64,000 nucleotides of DNA from Acidobacteriaceae bacterium KBS 89 (GCA_000381605.1 KB906760.1:420707-484706), one strand, 5' to 3'. Numbered from the stretch's first letter, positions 45,179 through 55,604 are shown. Numbers and translations: made by a program. The notes: generated by a model from the sequence alone, not told the origin.

Positions 45179-46555
45179 TTGACAGCTTACAGCGAACCCG
45201 ATGAGTCTTTAAGTACATGCCCATCCGTCGATAGAGTAACGGACCAGTTGCGCAAACCAAGTCCAAAAATTTCAGATGTGGCTAAGGGAGACGTATTGCC
45301 AGCCGATTCGAACGAACGCCCCTCCATCGGGCCGGACCACCAACTTCCGGCCCCTCCTCCAGCAACGCCCCGAAGCAAGATGATTCGGGTCATCGTATGG
45401 GTGGTCCTGCTGCTGATCTTTGCCGCGGGGTTTCTGCTGATTCTCCGGCGTCACGATGACACAACAACGAAGAGTGCAGGCGCTGGACGACGCGGCGGAG
45501 GTGCCGGCGGACCGGTCACGCTGACGACGGTCAAGGCGATGAAGGGCAACATCGGCGTTTATCTGGATGCTATCGGCACTGTGACGCCGGTTTATACGGC
45601 TTCGATCACCAGCCAAGTGACAGGGCCGGTGATGGCAGTGCACTTCACGGAAGGGCAGATTGTGCGCAAGGGGGATCCACTCGTCGATATCGATCCGAGA
45701 CCCTTTCAGGCGACTCTGTTGCAGGCGCAGGGAGTGCTGGAGCGGGACCAGGCAATTCTGGCGCAGGCGACGATGGACCGCGACCGCTATCGCGATGCGT
45801 GGGCGCGGAACGCGATTCCGAAGCAGACGCTTGATGACCAGGAGAAGATCGTCCTACAGGATGCAGGTACGGTGAAGAACGATCAGGGGACGGTGGCGTT
45901 CGACCAGGTGCAGCTTGGCTACTGCCACATTACGGCGCCAATTTCAGGGAGGGTTGGACTGAGGCTGGTTGATCCGGGGAATGTGGTGCAGGCGTCCGGG
46001 GCGGTGACACTCGCAGTGATTACACAACTGCAGCCGATCACGGTCATCTTTACGATTCCTGAGGACAATCTGGGGCAGGTGGAGCCTAGGCTGCGACAGA
46101 GGGCGAAGCTTCCGGTGGAGGCCTACGACCGTGGAGCGCTGAAGAAGATTGCGAGCGGAACCCTGCTGACTCTGGACAACCAGATCGATACGACGACGGG
46201 GACCGTGAAGGCGCGGGCCGCGTTTGACAATAAGGACGCTTCGCTATTTCCGAACGAGTTTGTCAACGCACGGCTGCTGGTGAATACGTTGCAGGGCGCA
46301 ACGATAATTCCTTCTTCCGCGATTCAGCATAACGGGCCCGCCTCGTTTGTTTATGTGATTGAGGACAATACGGCGCACCAGCGCAGCGTGAAGCCCGGCG
46401 TCACTGAAGGCAATAACACCGAGGTGACCGGTATCAATCCGGGGGACGTCGTCGCGAACAGCAGCTTCGACAAGCTGCAGGACAAGTCAAAGATCGTCGT
46501 CTCGAAGCAGCCCGTGCCGACGGGCAGCAGCAGAGCCGGGAGTAGCGCTCCTTGA
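45179..46555 (+). CDS. RND efflux periplasmic adaptor (membrane fusion protein)
   Basis: MdtA-like subunit bridging pump and outer-membrane channel. A cytoplasmic leader of about 65 residues is followed by a transmembrane anchor (VIVWVVLLLIFAAGFLLIL), a Gly/Arg linker, a lipoyl half-motif (VTPVYTASITSQVTGPV, VRKGDPLVDID), a coiled-coil hairpin (QATLLQAQGVLERDQA) and the second lipoyl half with AGRV-like APISGRVGLRLVDPGNVV. TTG at 45179 is the only upstream start; internal ATG at 45380 would remove the leader but keep the anchor. The stop overlaps the next start (TTGA). Confidence 0.9.
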   Translation: MTAYSEPDESLSTCPSVDRVTDQLRKPSPKISDVAKGDVLPADSNERPSIGPDHQLPAPPPATPRSKMIRVIVWVVLLLIFAAGFLLILRRHDDTTTKSAGAGRRGGGAGGPVTLTTVKAMKGNIGVYLDAIGTVTPVYTASITSQVTGPVMAVHFTEGQIVRKGDPLVDIDPRPFQATLLQAQGVLERDQAILAQATMDRDRYRDAWARNAIPKQTLDDQEKIVLQDAGTVKNDQGTVAFDQVQLGYCHITAPISGRVGLRLVDPGNVVQASGAVTLAVITQLQPITVIFTIPEDNLGQVEPRLRQRAKLPVEAYDRGALKKIASGTLLTLDNQIDTTTGTVKARAAFDNKDASLFPNEFVNARLLVNTLQGATIIPSSAIQHNGPASFVYVIEDNTAHQRSVKPGVTEGNNTEVTGINPGDVVANSSFDKLQDKSKIVVSKQPVPTGSSRAGSSAP

Positions 46556-49500
46556 GTCCTTCACGTCCGTTTATTCTGCGCCCGGTGGCGACATCTTTGC
46601 TGATGGCCGCCATCATGCTGGTCGGGATCGTAAGCTTCACGCAGTTGCCGGTTTCGGCGCTGCCTCAGGTTGACTATCCGACGATCCAGGTCTTGACCTT
46701 CTATCCGGGTGCGAGTCCTTCGGTGATGGCGACGACGGTAACGGCTCCCCTGGAGCGTCAGTTCGGCCAGTTGCAGGGGCTGAGCCAGATGACCTCGTCG
46801 AGCTCGGGCGGCACTTCGGTGGTCGTGCTGCAGTTCAATCTCAGCTTGAATATCGATGTCGCGGAAGAAGAGGTGCAGTCCGCGATCAATGCGTCGAGCA
46901 GCTTTCTCCCGGCAAACCTGCCAGCTCCACCGATCTACAGCAAGACAAACCCTGCCGATGCGCCGGTCCTGACGTTGGCGATTACGTCGAATTCCATGCC
47001 ACTCTCGCAGGTTGAAGATCTCGTCGATACGCGGCTTGCGCCGAAGATTTCGCAGTTGAGCGGTGTGGGATTGGTGAGCATCAGCGGCGGTCAGAAGCCG
47101 GCGGTGCGCATCCAGGCGAACCCGACTGCGCTCTCGTCGTATGGCATTAATCTGGAAGACCTGCGGACGGCGGTGACGCAGAGCAGCGTGAATGCGGCGA
47201 AGGGCAACTTCGACGGCCCGCGGCAGGACTATCAGATCGACGCGAACGACCAACTCGTTACTAGCAAAGACTATCGGAGCGTCGTCGTCGCCTACCGCAA
47301 CGGCGCGCCGGTGATGCTGACCGATGTGGCGAAGATAGTTGACGGCGTAGAGAATACGACGCAGGCAGCGTGGATGGGCAACGCCTCACAACCGGCAGCC
47401 AACGGGCAGCCGGCCAAAGGAGCGTTGCTTGAGCCAGCGGTCGTACTCAACGTGCAGCGGCAGCCTGGCGGCAACACGATCAGCGTCGTGAAGAGCATCA
47501 AGGCTCTGCTGCCACAGCTTACGGCGAACCTTCCGAAGGGGATCGAGGTCACGACACTTACGGACCTGACGACGCCGATTCAGGCGTCGGTCAGCGACGT
47601 CGAGTTTGAGTTGATGCTCACGGTCGGCCTGGTCGTAATGGTCATCTTTCTTTTTCTGCGAAATCTCTACGCGACGATTATTCCGAGCGTGGCGGTGCCG
47701 CTGTCGCTGGTCGGCACCTTCGCGGCGATGTACCTGCTCGGCTACAGCCTGGACAACCTGTCTCTGATGGCGCTGACGATCTCGACCGGCTTTGTTGTCG
47801 ATGACGCGATCGTGATGGTGGAAAATATCTCGCGCTACCTCGAAGAGGGCGAGACCCCGATGCAGGCAGCGCTGAAGGGCGCCGAGCAGATCGGCTTCAC
47901 GATTCTTTCGTTGACCGTCTCGCTGATTGCGGTGCTGATCCCGCTGCTGTTTATGGGAGACGTGGTTGGGCGCCTCTTCCGCGAATTTGCGGTCACACTG
48001 GCGGTCACGATCATTGTGTCGGCGGTCGTCTCCCTGACGCTGACGCCGATGATGGCGTCGCGCATCCTGAAGCACAATCCGCATGAGCAGCAGGGGCGCT
48101 TCTACAGGGCCTCCGAGCGTGTCTTCGAGGGGATGATTGCTTTTTATGGGCGCACGCTGAAGGTCGTGCTGGAGTATCAAACGTTGACGCTTCTGGTGGC
48201 GGTCGCGACTTTGCTCCTTACGATTTACCTGTACATCATCATTCCTAAGGGCTTCTTTCCTGTGCAGGATACGGGGGTGATCCAAGGCATTACTCAGGCG
48301 TCGCAGACGATTGGCTCGAAGGCGATGGCCGAGAGGCAGAAGGAACTCGCCAAGGTGATCCTGCAGGACCCTGCGGTGGAGAGCCTGTCCTCCTTTATCG
48401 GTGCGGACGGCACGAACGTAACGACGAACAGCGGACGAATGTCGATCAATCTGAAGCCGCTCGAGGAGCGCGACCTGAGTGCCGCGGACGTGGTCCGGAG
48501 ACTGCAATCGAATCTGAAGGATGTGCAGGGCATTCAGATTTTCATGCAGCCGGTGCAGAACATCACGGTCGATGACCGAGTGAGCCGGACGCAGTACCAG
48601 TACACGCTGGAAGACCCCGACCAGAACGAGCTGAACGAATGGACCAACCGGTTTGTGGCCAGGTTGAAGGAGTTGCCTGAACTGGAAGACGTTGCGACGG
48701 ATCAGCAGATGGGCGGGCTGGCGGTGTCGCTGGTGATCGATCGCGCGACTGCTTCGCGGCTGGGTGTGGCGCCGACGACGATCGACAACACGCTCTACGA
48801 TGCGTTTGGTCAACGGCAGATCAACACGATGTACACGCAGCTGAATCAATATCACGTGATTCTGGAGGCTGAGCCGCAGTTTCAGCTCGATCCCGACAAG
48901 CTGAAGCATCTTTATATTGAGTCGAACTCGTCAGCAGGGCAGAGCGGTGCGCCAGCATCGTCCTCTTCGGGTAAAGGTTCGACGTCTGCTGGCTCAAACG
49001 CGCTGACGGGTTCGGCGTTGTTTACGCCGTCGGCGAATACGCTGACACCTCCGCCGAACGCACTCACATCGAGCACGGTTACCTCGAGTTCGAGCAGGGG
49101 GGCAAATTCGGCCGGGACGACGAGTTCGACGACCAGCAGTGCGGTGCCGTTCAGCGCCTTCTCGCACTTCGAGACCACGACGCAAGCGCTGTCGATCACG
49201 CATCAGGGCCAGTTTCCGGCGATTACGGTCTCGTTCAACCTTGCGCCGAACGCCGCTCTTGGCGGTGCGATTACGGAGATCACCAAAGTGCAGAAGGACA
49301 TGCACATGCCGGCGAGCCTGCAGGCGGATTTCCAAGGAACGGCAGCATCGTTCCGGAATTCTCTGTCCAATATGCCGTTGCTGATCCTTGCGGCACTGGT
49401 GACGGTGTATATCGTGCTTGGTGTTCTCTACGAGAGCTTCATCCATCCGATCACGATTCTTTCTACTCTGCCTTCGGCGGGTGTGGGTGCGTTCCTTTCG

Positions 49501-49926
49501 CTGATCCTGTTTCATCAGGACCTGAGCGTTGTCGCAATCATTGGACTGGTTCTGCTGATTGGTATCGTTAAGAAGAACGGAATCATGATGGTGGACTTCG
49601 CTCTGGATGCGGAGCGGCATCAGGGGCTGGATGCGACGGAAGCGATCTATCAGGCTTGCCTGCTTCGTTTCCGGCCGATCATGATGACGACGATGGCCGC
49701 ACTGCTGGGGGGGCTGCCACTCGCCTTCGGTACCGGTATCGGCTCCGAGTTGCGCAGGCCGCTTGGTATTTCGATGGTGGGCGGCTTGCTTCTGAGCCAG
49801 ATACTGACGCTCTACACGACGCCAGTGATCTACATCTTCTTCGATAACCTCTCGACGCGTTTCTCAAAGAAAAAGTCGAAGGCGGGGCAACATGGAAACG
49901 CGCCTGAGGCTGCGGGGCTGTCATGA
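46552..49926 (+). CDS. RND efflux pump permease, MdtB-like
   Basis: Inner-membrane proton-antiport pump. FILRPVATSLLMAAIM starts helix 1; the charged residues of the proton relay occur as the DD pair in FVVDDAIVMVENI. A second permease follows, so a heterotrimeric pump (MdtBC-like) is likely. Unusual feature: a Ser/Thr/Gly-rich insertion at about residues 790-865 (ALFTPSANTLTPPPNAL) in the second periplasmic domain, making the protein 1124 residues instead of about 1040. The start TTG overlaps the adaptor stop. Confidence 0.92.
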   Translation: MSPSRPFILRPVATSLLMAAIMLVGIVSFTQLPVSALPQVDYPTIQVLTFYPGASPSVMATTVTAPLERQFGQLQGLSQMTSSSSGGTSVVVLQFNLSLNIDVAEEEVQSAINASSSFLPANLPAPPIYSKTNPADAPVLTLAITSNSMPLSQVEDLVDTRLAPKISQLSGVGLVSISGGQKPAVRIQANPTALSSYGINLEDLRTAVTQSSVNAAKGNFDGPRQDYQIDANDQLVTSKDYRSVVVAYRNGAPVMLTDVAKIVDGVENTTQAAWMGNASQPAANGQPAKGALLEPAVVLNVQRQPGGNTISVVKSIKALLPQLTANLPKGIEVTTLTDLTTPIQASVSDVEFELMLTVGLVVMVIFLFLRNLYATIIPSVAVPLSLVGTFAAMYLLGYSLDNLSLMALTISTGFVVDDAIVMVENISRYLEEGETPMQAALKGAEQIGFTILSLTVSLIAVLIPLLFMGDVVGRLFREFAVTLAVTIIVSAVVSLTLTPMMASRILKHNPHEQQGRFYRASERVFEGMIAFYGRTLKVVLEYQTLTLLVAVATLLLTIYLYIIIPKGFFPVQDTGVIQGITQASQTIGSKAMAERQKELAKVILQDPAVESLSSFIGADGTNVTTNSGRMSINLKPLEERDLSAADVVRRLQSNLKDVQGIQIFMQPVQNITVDDRVSRTQYQYTLEDPDQNELNEWTNRFVARLKELPELEDVATDQQMGGLAVSLVIDRATASRLGVAPTTIDNTLYDAFGQRQINTMYTQLNQYHVILEAEPQFQLDPDKLKHLYIESNSSAGQSGAPASSSSGKGSTSAGSNALTGSALFTPSANTLTPPPNALTSSTVTSSSSRGANSAGTTSSTTSSAVPFSAFSHFETTTQALSITHQGQFPAITVSFNLAPNAALGGAITEITKVQKDMHMPASLQADFQGTAASFRNSLSNMPLLILAALVTVYIVLGVLYESFIHPITILSTLPSAGVGAFLSLILFHQDLSVVAIIGLVLLIGIVKKNGIMMVDFALDAERHQGLDATEAIYQACLLRFRPIMMTTMAALLGGLPLAFGTGIGSELRRPLGISMVGGLLLSQILTLYTTPVIYIFFDNLSTRFSKKKSKAGQHGNAPEAAGLS

Positions 49927-52900
49927 ACCTCTCTGCGCCATTCATTAACCGGCCAGTGGCGACCACGCTGCTGACGGTGGCGATTGCCATCGCTGGCGCG
50001 ATTGCTTTTACTGTACTTCCCGTCTCTCCGCTGCCGCAGGTGGACTTTCCGACGATCTCAGTGAATGCAGGTCTGCCGGGCGGCAGCGCAGAGATCATGG
50101 CGTCATCGGTCGCCACACCGCTGGAACGGCAGTTTGGCCATATTGCCGGTGTGACAGAGATGACCTCTTCGAGCAGTCTGGGCTCGACGTCGATCACGAT
50201 CCAGTTTGATCTGAGCCGTAATATCGATGGCGCTGCGCGCGACGTTCAGGCGGCGATCAACGCGGCGCGCACTTATCTGCCCGCGAATCTGCCGTCTAAT
50301 CCGACCTATCGCAAGGTAAACCCCGCAGATGCGCCGATCATGATTATCGGCCTCACTTCCGACAAGTATGGTCCGGACAAGCTGTACGACGAAGCTTCGA
50401 CGATCATCCAGCAAAGGCTGTCCCAGATCCAGGGGGTAGGACAGGTCAATGCGGGTGGCGGCGCGCTACCATCGGTACGGGTTGAAGTGAATCCGACGAA
50501 GCTCTCCAGTCTTGGCCTCACGATGGCCAATCTTCAGGCTGCCCTGAGCATTCAGAATGCGAATCTGGCCAAGGGGCAGATCACGAACGGAGAGATCTCG
50601 GCGGACATCATTGCCAACGATCAGATGTCGCACGCGGAGGAGTACAAACCGATCATTGTGGGTTACAACAACGGCGCGGCTGTGCGGCTCTCCGATGTCG
50701 CTGATGTTGTTGATTCAACCCAGAACCTGCGAGCCGCAGGGTATCTGAACGGCAAACGCGCGGTAACCCTGATCGTCTTCCGTCAGCCGGGCGCGAACAT
50801 TATCGACACAGTTGACCGGATCCGGGAGGCTCTGCCTTCTGTGGAAGCCTCCATTCCCGAGGGAATCGACACGACGATCGTTCTCGACCGCACCACGACG
50901 ATCCGTGCATCGGTGAGCACTGTCGAAAAGACGCTGGAACTGTCGATCGTGCTCGTGATCGGCGTCGTTTTTGTGTTTCTTCGCAGCGGCCGGGCCACGC
51001 TGATTCCAGCGGTTGCGGTTCCGGTGTCTCTCATCGGGACGTTTGCGGTGATGTATCTCTGTGGCTATAGCCTCGACAATTTGTCGCTGATGGCGCTGAC
51101 CATTTCGACCGGCTTTGTTGTGGACGACGCCATCGTCGTGATGGAGAATATCACTCGGCATATTGAAGACGGGATGGAACCGTTCCCAGCAGCGCTGAAG
51201 GGAGCGAAGGAGATTGGCTTTACGGTTTTTACGATCAGTATGTCGTTGATCGCGGTCTTCATTCCGCTACTCCTGATGGGCGGAATTGTTGGCCGGCTAT
51301 TCCGGGAGTTTGCCGTCACACTCTCTACGGCCATTATGGTGTCGATGGTCATCTCTCTGACAACGACCCCGATGATGTGCGCATACATCTTGAAGAACCC
51401 CAAAGACGAGAAACATGGCCGGTTGTACATGGCTGTCGACAAGGGCTTTGAGTGGGTGTTATCGCTTTATCGGCGCAGTCTCCATTGGGTGTTGGAAAAC
51501 CCGGTGTTGGTTCTTACTGTGCTGTTTCTCACGATTGCACTCAATGTGGCGATCGCCATCAAGATCCCGAAGGGCTTCTTTCCGCTGCAGGATACGGGCT
51601 CGCTGGGCGGGGCTGTGCGCGGACCTCAGGACGCCTCTTTCTTTTCGATGAATGAGGCGATCCAGCGAATCTTAAAGGATGTCACGAACGACCCAGCGGT
51701 CCAGAATGCGATCGCGTTTACCGGAGGCGGGGGTGGAGGCGGAGGTGGGGGTGCTTCCAATACCGGCAACATGTTTATATCGTTGAAGCCGCTGGATGAG
51801 CGAGGAATCAGCGCTTCGGACGTCATCAACCGTCTCCGTCCCAAGTTGAACAGGGAGACGGGGGCGTCGGCATTTCTGCAGGCACAGCAGGACCTTCGCA
51901 TCGGCGGACGCGGCAGCAATGCGCTTTATCAGTACACAATCCAGGCCGATACTCTTGCCGATCTAAATACGTGGGGGCCAAAGCTACTTGCCGAGATGAT
52001 GCATCTGCCCGGCTTTCAGGACGTCAGCTCCGACCAGCAGAATGGGGGGCTCGATGAGCTGCTGCACTATGATCGCGTGACCGCCGCAAAGCTCGGCCAG
52101 ACGGCACAGTCGCTCGATGCAGCACTATACAGCGCCTTCGGTCAGTCGGAGGTCTCAATCATCTACACGCAGTTGAACCAGTACTACGTTGTACTTGAGG
52201 TCGCGCCGAAGTACTGGCAGACGCCGGAGGGGCTGAAGAACATTTATTTTCATCCGCCGGGAAGCAGCAGCACGACAGCGAGCGGGAATGTGCCTCTCGC
52301 CGCGATGGCGACAAATAGAACGAGCACCACGCCGCTTGCACTGAACCATACCGGACTGTTTCCATCGGTAACGGTCTCCTTCAACCTTGCGCCGGGCGTT
52401 TCGTTGAGCGATGCAACGCTCGAGATCGCGCAGATGCAGCAGCGTTTAGGGACTCCGTCCACGGTGCATGGCTTCTTCGCAGGCACATTGCTGGCGTATC
52501 AACAATCTCTGGGCACGGAGCCGCTTCTGGTCGTGACCGCCATTCTGGCCATTTTTATTGTTCTCGGCGTCTTATATGAAAGCCTGGTGCACCCGATTAC
52601 CATTCTTTCCACGCTTCCTTCGGCGAGCGTGGGCGCGATGATGGCGCTGATGGTTTTCAAGGAAGACCTGAATGTTATCTCGATCATCGGCATTGTGCTG
52701 CTGATTGGCATCGTGAAGAAGAACGCCATTATGATGATCGACTTTGCTCTGCAGGCAGAACGGGAGGGGGGCATGAACACTGAGGATGCGATCTTCCAAG
52801 CCTGCATGCTTCGTTTTCGTCCGATCCTGATGACGACGATGGCGGCACTGTTTGGTGCTCTGCCACTGGCGTTTGGGAGCGGGACGGGCTCTGAGCTGCG

Positions 52901-53072
52901 ACGGCCGCTTGGCATCACGATTGTTGGAGGCCTGATTGTAAGTCAGATGCTTACTCTCTATACCACTCCTGTCGTGTATCTCGCGCTTGACCGTATGCGC
53001 CTGCGTGCGATGGGACGACAACGCGACACGTTCAATCCTATCGATGGCTCTGCTGCTGCCGGTACGGAGTAA
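49923..53072 (+). CDS. RND efflux pump permease, MdtC-like
   Basis: Second permease, starting with FINRPVATTLLTVAIAI and retaining FVVDDAIVVMENI, so the proton relay is present. Shares the overall plan and much sequence with the upstream permease but lacks its Ser/Thr insertion; it has a polyglycine run (about residues 601-609) in the same periplasmic region. Starts in the ATGA overlap. Normal length of 1049. Confidence 0.93.
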   Translation: MNLSAPFINRPVATTLLTVAIAIAGAIAFTVLPVSPLPQVDFPTISVNAGLPGGSAEIMASSVATPLERQFGHIAGVTEMTSSSSLGSTSITIQFDLSRNIDGAARDVQAAINAARTYLPANLPSNPTYRKVNPADAPIMIIGLTSDKYGPDKLYDEASTIIQQRLSQIQGVGQVNAGGGALPSVRVEVNPTKLSSLGLTMANLQAALSIQNANLAKGQITNGEISADIIANDQMSHAEEYKPIIVGYNNGAAVRLSDVADVVDSTQNLRAAGYLNGKRAVTLIVFRQPGANIIDTVDRIREALPSVEASIPEGIDTTIVLDRTTTIRASVSTVEKTLELSIVLVIGVVFVFLRSGRATLIPAVAVPVSLIGTFAVMYLCGYSLDNLSLMALTISTGFVVDDAIVVMENITRHIEDGMEPFPAALKGAKEIGFTVFTISMSLIAVFIPLLLMGGIVGRLFREFAVTLSTAIMVSMVISLTTTPMMCAYILKNPKDEKHGRLYMAVDKGFEWVLSLYRRSLHWVLENPVLVLTVLFLTIALNVAIAIKIPKGFFPLQDTGSLGGAVRGPQDASFFSMNEAIQRILKDVTNDPAVQNAIAFTGGGGGGGGGGASNTGNMFISLKPLDERGISASDVINRLRPKLNRETGASAFLQAQQDLRIGGRGSNALYQYTIQADTLADLNTWGPKLLAEMMHLPGFQDVSSDQQNGGLDELLHYDRVTAAKLGQTAQSLDAALYSAFGQSEVSIIYTQLNQYYVVLEVAPKYWQTPEGLKNIYFHPPGSSSTTASGNVPLAAMATNRTSTTPLALNHTGLFPSVTVSFNLAPGVSLSDATLEIAQMQQRLGTPSTVHGFFAGTLLAYQQSLGTEPLLVVTAILAIFIVLGVLYESLVHPITILSTLPSASVGAMMALMVFKEDLNVISIIGIVLLIGIVKKNAIMMIDFALQAEREGGMNTEDAIFQACMLRFRPILMTTMAALFGALPLAFGSGTGSELRRPLGITIVGGLIVSQMLTLYTTPVVYLALDRMRLRAMGRQRDTFNPIDGSAAAGTE

Positions 53073-53079
53073 ATTACGG

Positions 53080-54612
53080 ATGTCTAAATCTATGACTAAC
53101 CTTCGACTCAAATTCGCCGTATATCCCGCAATCACGACGCTCCTGCTTACAGGGTGCATGGTGGGGCCGAAGTACAATCCGCCGTCGCCTTCGGCCAGTG
53201 CCACGGCTCCGCCAATCGCGTACAAAGAGTCGCCGACGCAGTTTCAGGAAACGGACGGCTGGAAGGTTGCGCAACCGCAGGACGCGATGCTGCACGGCAA
53301 GTGGTGGGAGATCTATAACGATCCGGAGCTGAATGCCCTCGAAGACAAACTGAATATCGACAACCAGAACATCAAGCAGTTCTTCGAGAACTTCATGGAG
53401 GCGCGGACGCTGATCGCTCAGGCGCGGTCGCAGCTCTATCCAACGGTGGGGACGTCTCTGTCGTATCAGGCGGCGCGTTCGTCGTCTAATCTGACGAACG
53501 CTCCTTCGGCAAATACTGGCCGGGTAAGCTCGATAGGATCGCTACCGTTTCAAGTTTCGTGGGAGCCGGATCTGTGGGGCAAGGTTCGCAATACTATTCA
53601 CGCGGAGCAGTACAACGCTCAGTTGAGCGCGGCAGACCTTGAGAATGAGAGGTTGTCGGAGCAGGCTAGTCTAGCGGCGTTCTTCTTTGAGATCCGAGGT
53701 CAGGACGCCTTGCAGAAGCTGCTGAACGATACGGTAGAGGCGGACAAAAAGGCGCTCGACTTGGCACGCGCTCGGTATGAAACGGGTATCGACGACAGGA
53801 TTTCGGTTGCTGAGGCAGAGAGCACGCTGCAGCAGGTGCAATCGCAGGCAATTAATCTTGGCGTTGCCCGCGCGCAGTTTGAACATGCCATTGCGGTGTT
53901 GGTTGGGGCAAACCCCTCGCAGTTTTCGATTCCCGTGAAGCCATTGCTGACAAACGCGCCTGCGATTCCGTTGGGGATGCCGTCGGCCCTGTTGGAGCGC
54001 CGGCCCGATATCGCTGGAGCGGAGCGAAGGATGGCAGCAGCAAATGCACAGATCGGCATCGCATACGCTGCCTACTATCCGTCGCTGGACTTGAGCGCAA
54101 GTTACGGCTACCAGAGCTCGAACTTCAGTCACTTTTTTGACCTTCCGAGCCGTTTCTGGTCGGTTGGACCGACGCTGAGCGAGACGATTTATGATGGCGG
54201 GCTGCGTCGTGCGACGGTGAACCAGTTCATCACGACCTACAATGCCGACGTTGCAAGCTATCGGCAAACGGTCCTGACGGCATTTCAACAAGTCGAAGAT
54301 GGCCTCTCTTCGGTGCGAATCCTGTCGCAGCAGGTTCTAAAGCAGCAACAGGCAGTGGCGTCGTCTGAGGAGGTTTTGAAACTGGAGTTGGCGCGGTATG
54401 AGACCGGGGTTGATCCATATCTGGATGTGGTGACAGCGCAGACGACGCTGCTGAATAACCAGCAGACACTGGCCAATCTGCATGTGCAGGAGATGACTGC
54501 TTCGGTGCAGCTGGTTGAGGCGTTGGGCGGGGGTTGGGACCGGTCGCAGCTGCCGACGCCGACGGAGGTCTCCAAGAAGCTGGACAAGGTGGACACCACA
54601 ATACAAAAGTAG
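53080..54612 (+). CDS. NodT-type outer-membrane efflux lipoprotein (TolC family)
   Basis: Channel of the same tripartite pump. Lipobox LLTGC marks an N-terminal lipid anchor; the mature part has the duplicated OEP fold: PDLWGKVRNTIHAEQ, ETGIDDRISVAEAE in the first repeat, then RFWSVGPTLSETIYDGGL and YETGVDPYLDVVTAQTTLL in the second. ATG at 53080 is chosen over upstream in-frame starts because GGAG lies ten bases before and it directly precedes the signal peptide. Last gene of the RND operon; 9 bp from the convergent MBL gene. Confidence 0.92.
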   Translation: MSKSMTNLRLKFAVYPAITTLLLTGCMVGPKYNPPSPSASATAPPIAYKESPTQFQETDGWKVAQPQDAMLHGKWWEIYNDPELNALEDKLNIDNQNIKQFFENFMEARTLIAQARSQLYPTVGTSLSYQAARSSSNLTNAPSANTGRVSSIGSLPFQVSWEPDLWGKVRNTIHAEQYNAQLSAADLENERLSEQASLAAFFFEIRGQDALQKLLNDTVEADKKALDLARARYETGIDDRISVAEAESTLQQVQSQAINLGVARAQFEHAIAVLVGANPSQFSIPVKPLLTNAPAIPLGMPSALLERRPDIAGAERRMAAANAQIGIAYAAYYPSLDLSASYGYQSSNFSHFFDLPSRFWSVGPTLSETIYDGGLRRATVNQFITTYNADVASYRQTVLTAFQQVEDGLSSVRILSQQVLKQQQAVASSEEVLKLELARYETGVDPYLDVVTAQTTLLNNQQTLANLHVQEMTASVQLVEALGGGWDRSQLPTPTEVSKKLDKVDTTIQK

Positions 54613-54621
54613 GAGCCTAGT

Positions 54622-55551
54622 CTAAAGGACCACCGGTTTACCTTTCTCGTTGCGACCGATACGTGCCATGGGCGTGAAGTGGTCGTGGGTGAACAAGACC
54701 AGCCACTTCTCCGGAATGGCCCGCTGGTAGAACCGCTTCCGTTGCGCGATGCACTCCAGGGGATCGAGGTCATATCCCATCACCCATGTGGGGTCCAGAT
54801 GGTTACTCGTCGGAAGCAGGTCAGAGATATAGCAGGCGTGCTCCACCGCGCCGCCCAGGGCCCTTGACTCGATATGGACTGCCATCAACTGCGCCGTGTG
54901 ACCGGGAAAGAGCTCCACGCTGATTCCATGACATATCTCGGGATTCGCCCTGATTCCCTGTGTATCGAGCAGCGTCATCTGCCCCGACTCAATCAGAGGA
55001 TTGTAGTTTGGTGAAAGATAGCTGACGCGGTCACGGTCAAGCTGTCGATGGCCATGCTCTACTTCGCCGCGATGAGCGAAGTACCGGGCATTCGGGAATG
55101 TCGGCATCACCGAACCATCTGCGTGCAGTGTCGTGTTCCAGCCGCAGTGGTCGAAGTGCAGGTGGCTGTTGATGACAACGTCCACCTCCTCCGGCCGAAT
55201 TCCGGCAGCCGTCAACGACTGCGGCAGAAGCTCCTGATTGCAGTGAATCTCACGCATCTTTGCCGACTGCTTGTTGCCGACACCCGTCTCGATCACGACG
55301 GTCTGCTTGCCTGTCCGCACTACAACGGTATTCAGCCCCAGCACAATGCGGTTTTGCTCGTCGGCTGGTGCGCGCTTCTCCCACAACGGCTTCGGTACGA
55401 CGCCGAACATAGCGCCACCGTCAAGTTTGTAGGTTCCATCCGTACAAACCGTGAGTTCAAAGTCTCCGACTTGCGTTCGCGCGCGAACCAGTCCGGACGT
55501 CGGATCCAGCTCCTCACAGGCATGCAAACTTGAGCTCTTGCCAGGCTCCAT
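54622..55551 (-). CDS. metallo-beta-lactamase fold hydrolase
   Basis: HLHFDHCG is the zinc-binding HxHxDH motif; GHTAQLM with a later histidine, DLLP and FTHDHF complete the fold. Similar acidobacterial and proteobacterial enzymes hydrolyse lactones or beta-lactam-like compounds, but substrate is not deducible. The ATG at 55551 is preferred over a GTG at 55563, which would overlap the ribosome-binding site GAGGAC. Possibly cotranscribed with the upstream zinc-ribbon gene. Confidence 0.85.
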   Translation of the reverse strand: MEPGKSSSLHACEELDPTSGLVRARTQVGDFELTVCTDGTYKLDGGAMFGVVPKPLWEKRAPADEQNRIVLGLNTVVVRTGKQTVVIETGVGNKQSAKMREIHCNQELLPQSLTAAGIRPEEVDVVINSHLHFDHCGWNTTLHADGSVMPTFPNARYFAHRGEVEHGHRQLDRDRVSYLSPNYNPLIESGQMTLLDTQGIRANPEICHGISVELFPGHTAQLMAVHIESRALGGAVEHACYISDLLPTSNHLDPTWVMGYDLDPLECIAQRKRFYQRAIPEKWLVLFTHDHFTPMARIGRNEKGKPVVL

Positions 55552-55604
55552 AGTTGTCCTCACTCACGATCGTACTGTGAGCGAAGACACGACAGCCAGA
55601 TCGT

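Noticed and set aside
45179..45184. TTGACA as a promoter -35 box
   Set aside because: No matching -10 box at 16-18 bp; it coincides with the probable TTG start of the adaptor gene.
47386..48909. 507-codon open frame antisense to the MdtB-like permease
   Set aside because: Same reason; composition is typical of a shadow frame.
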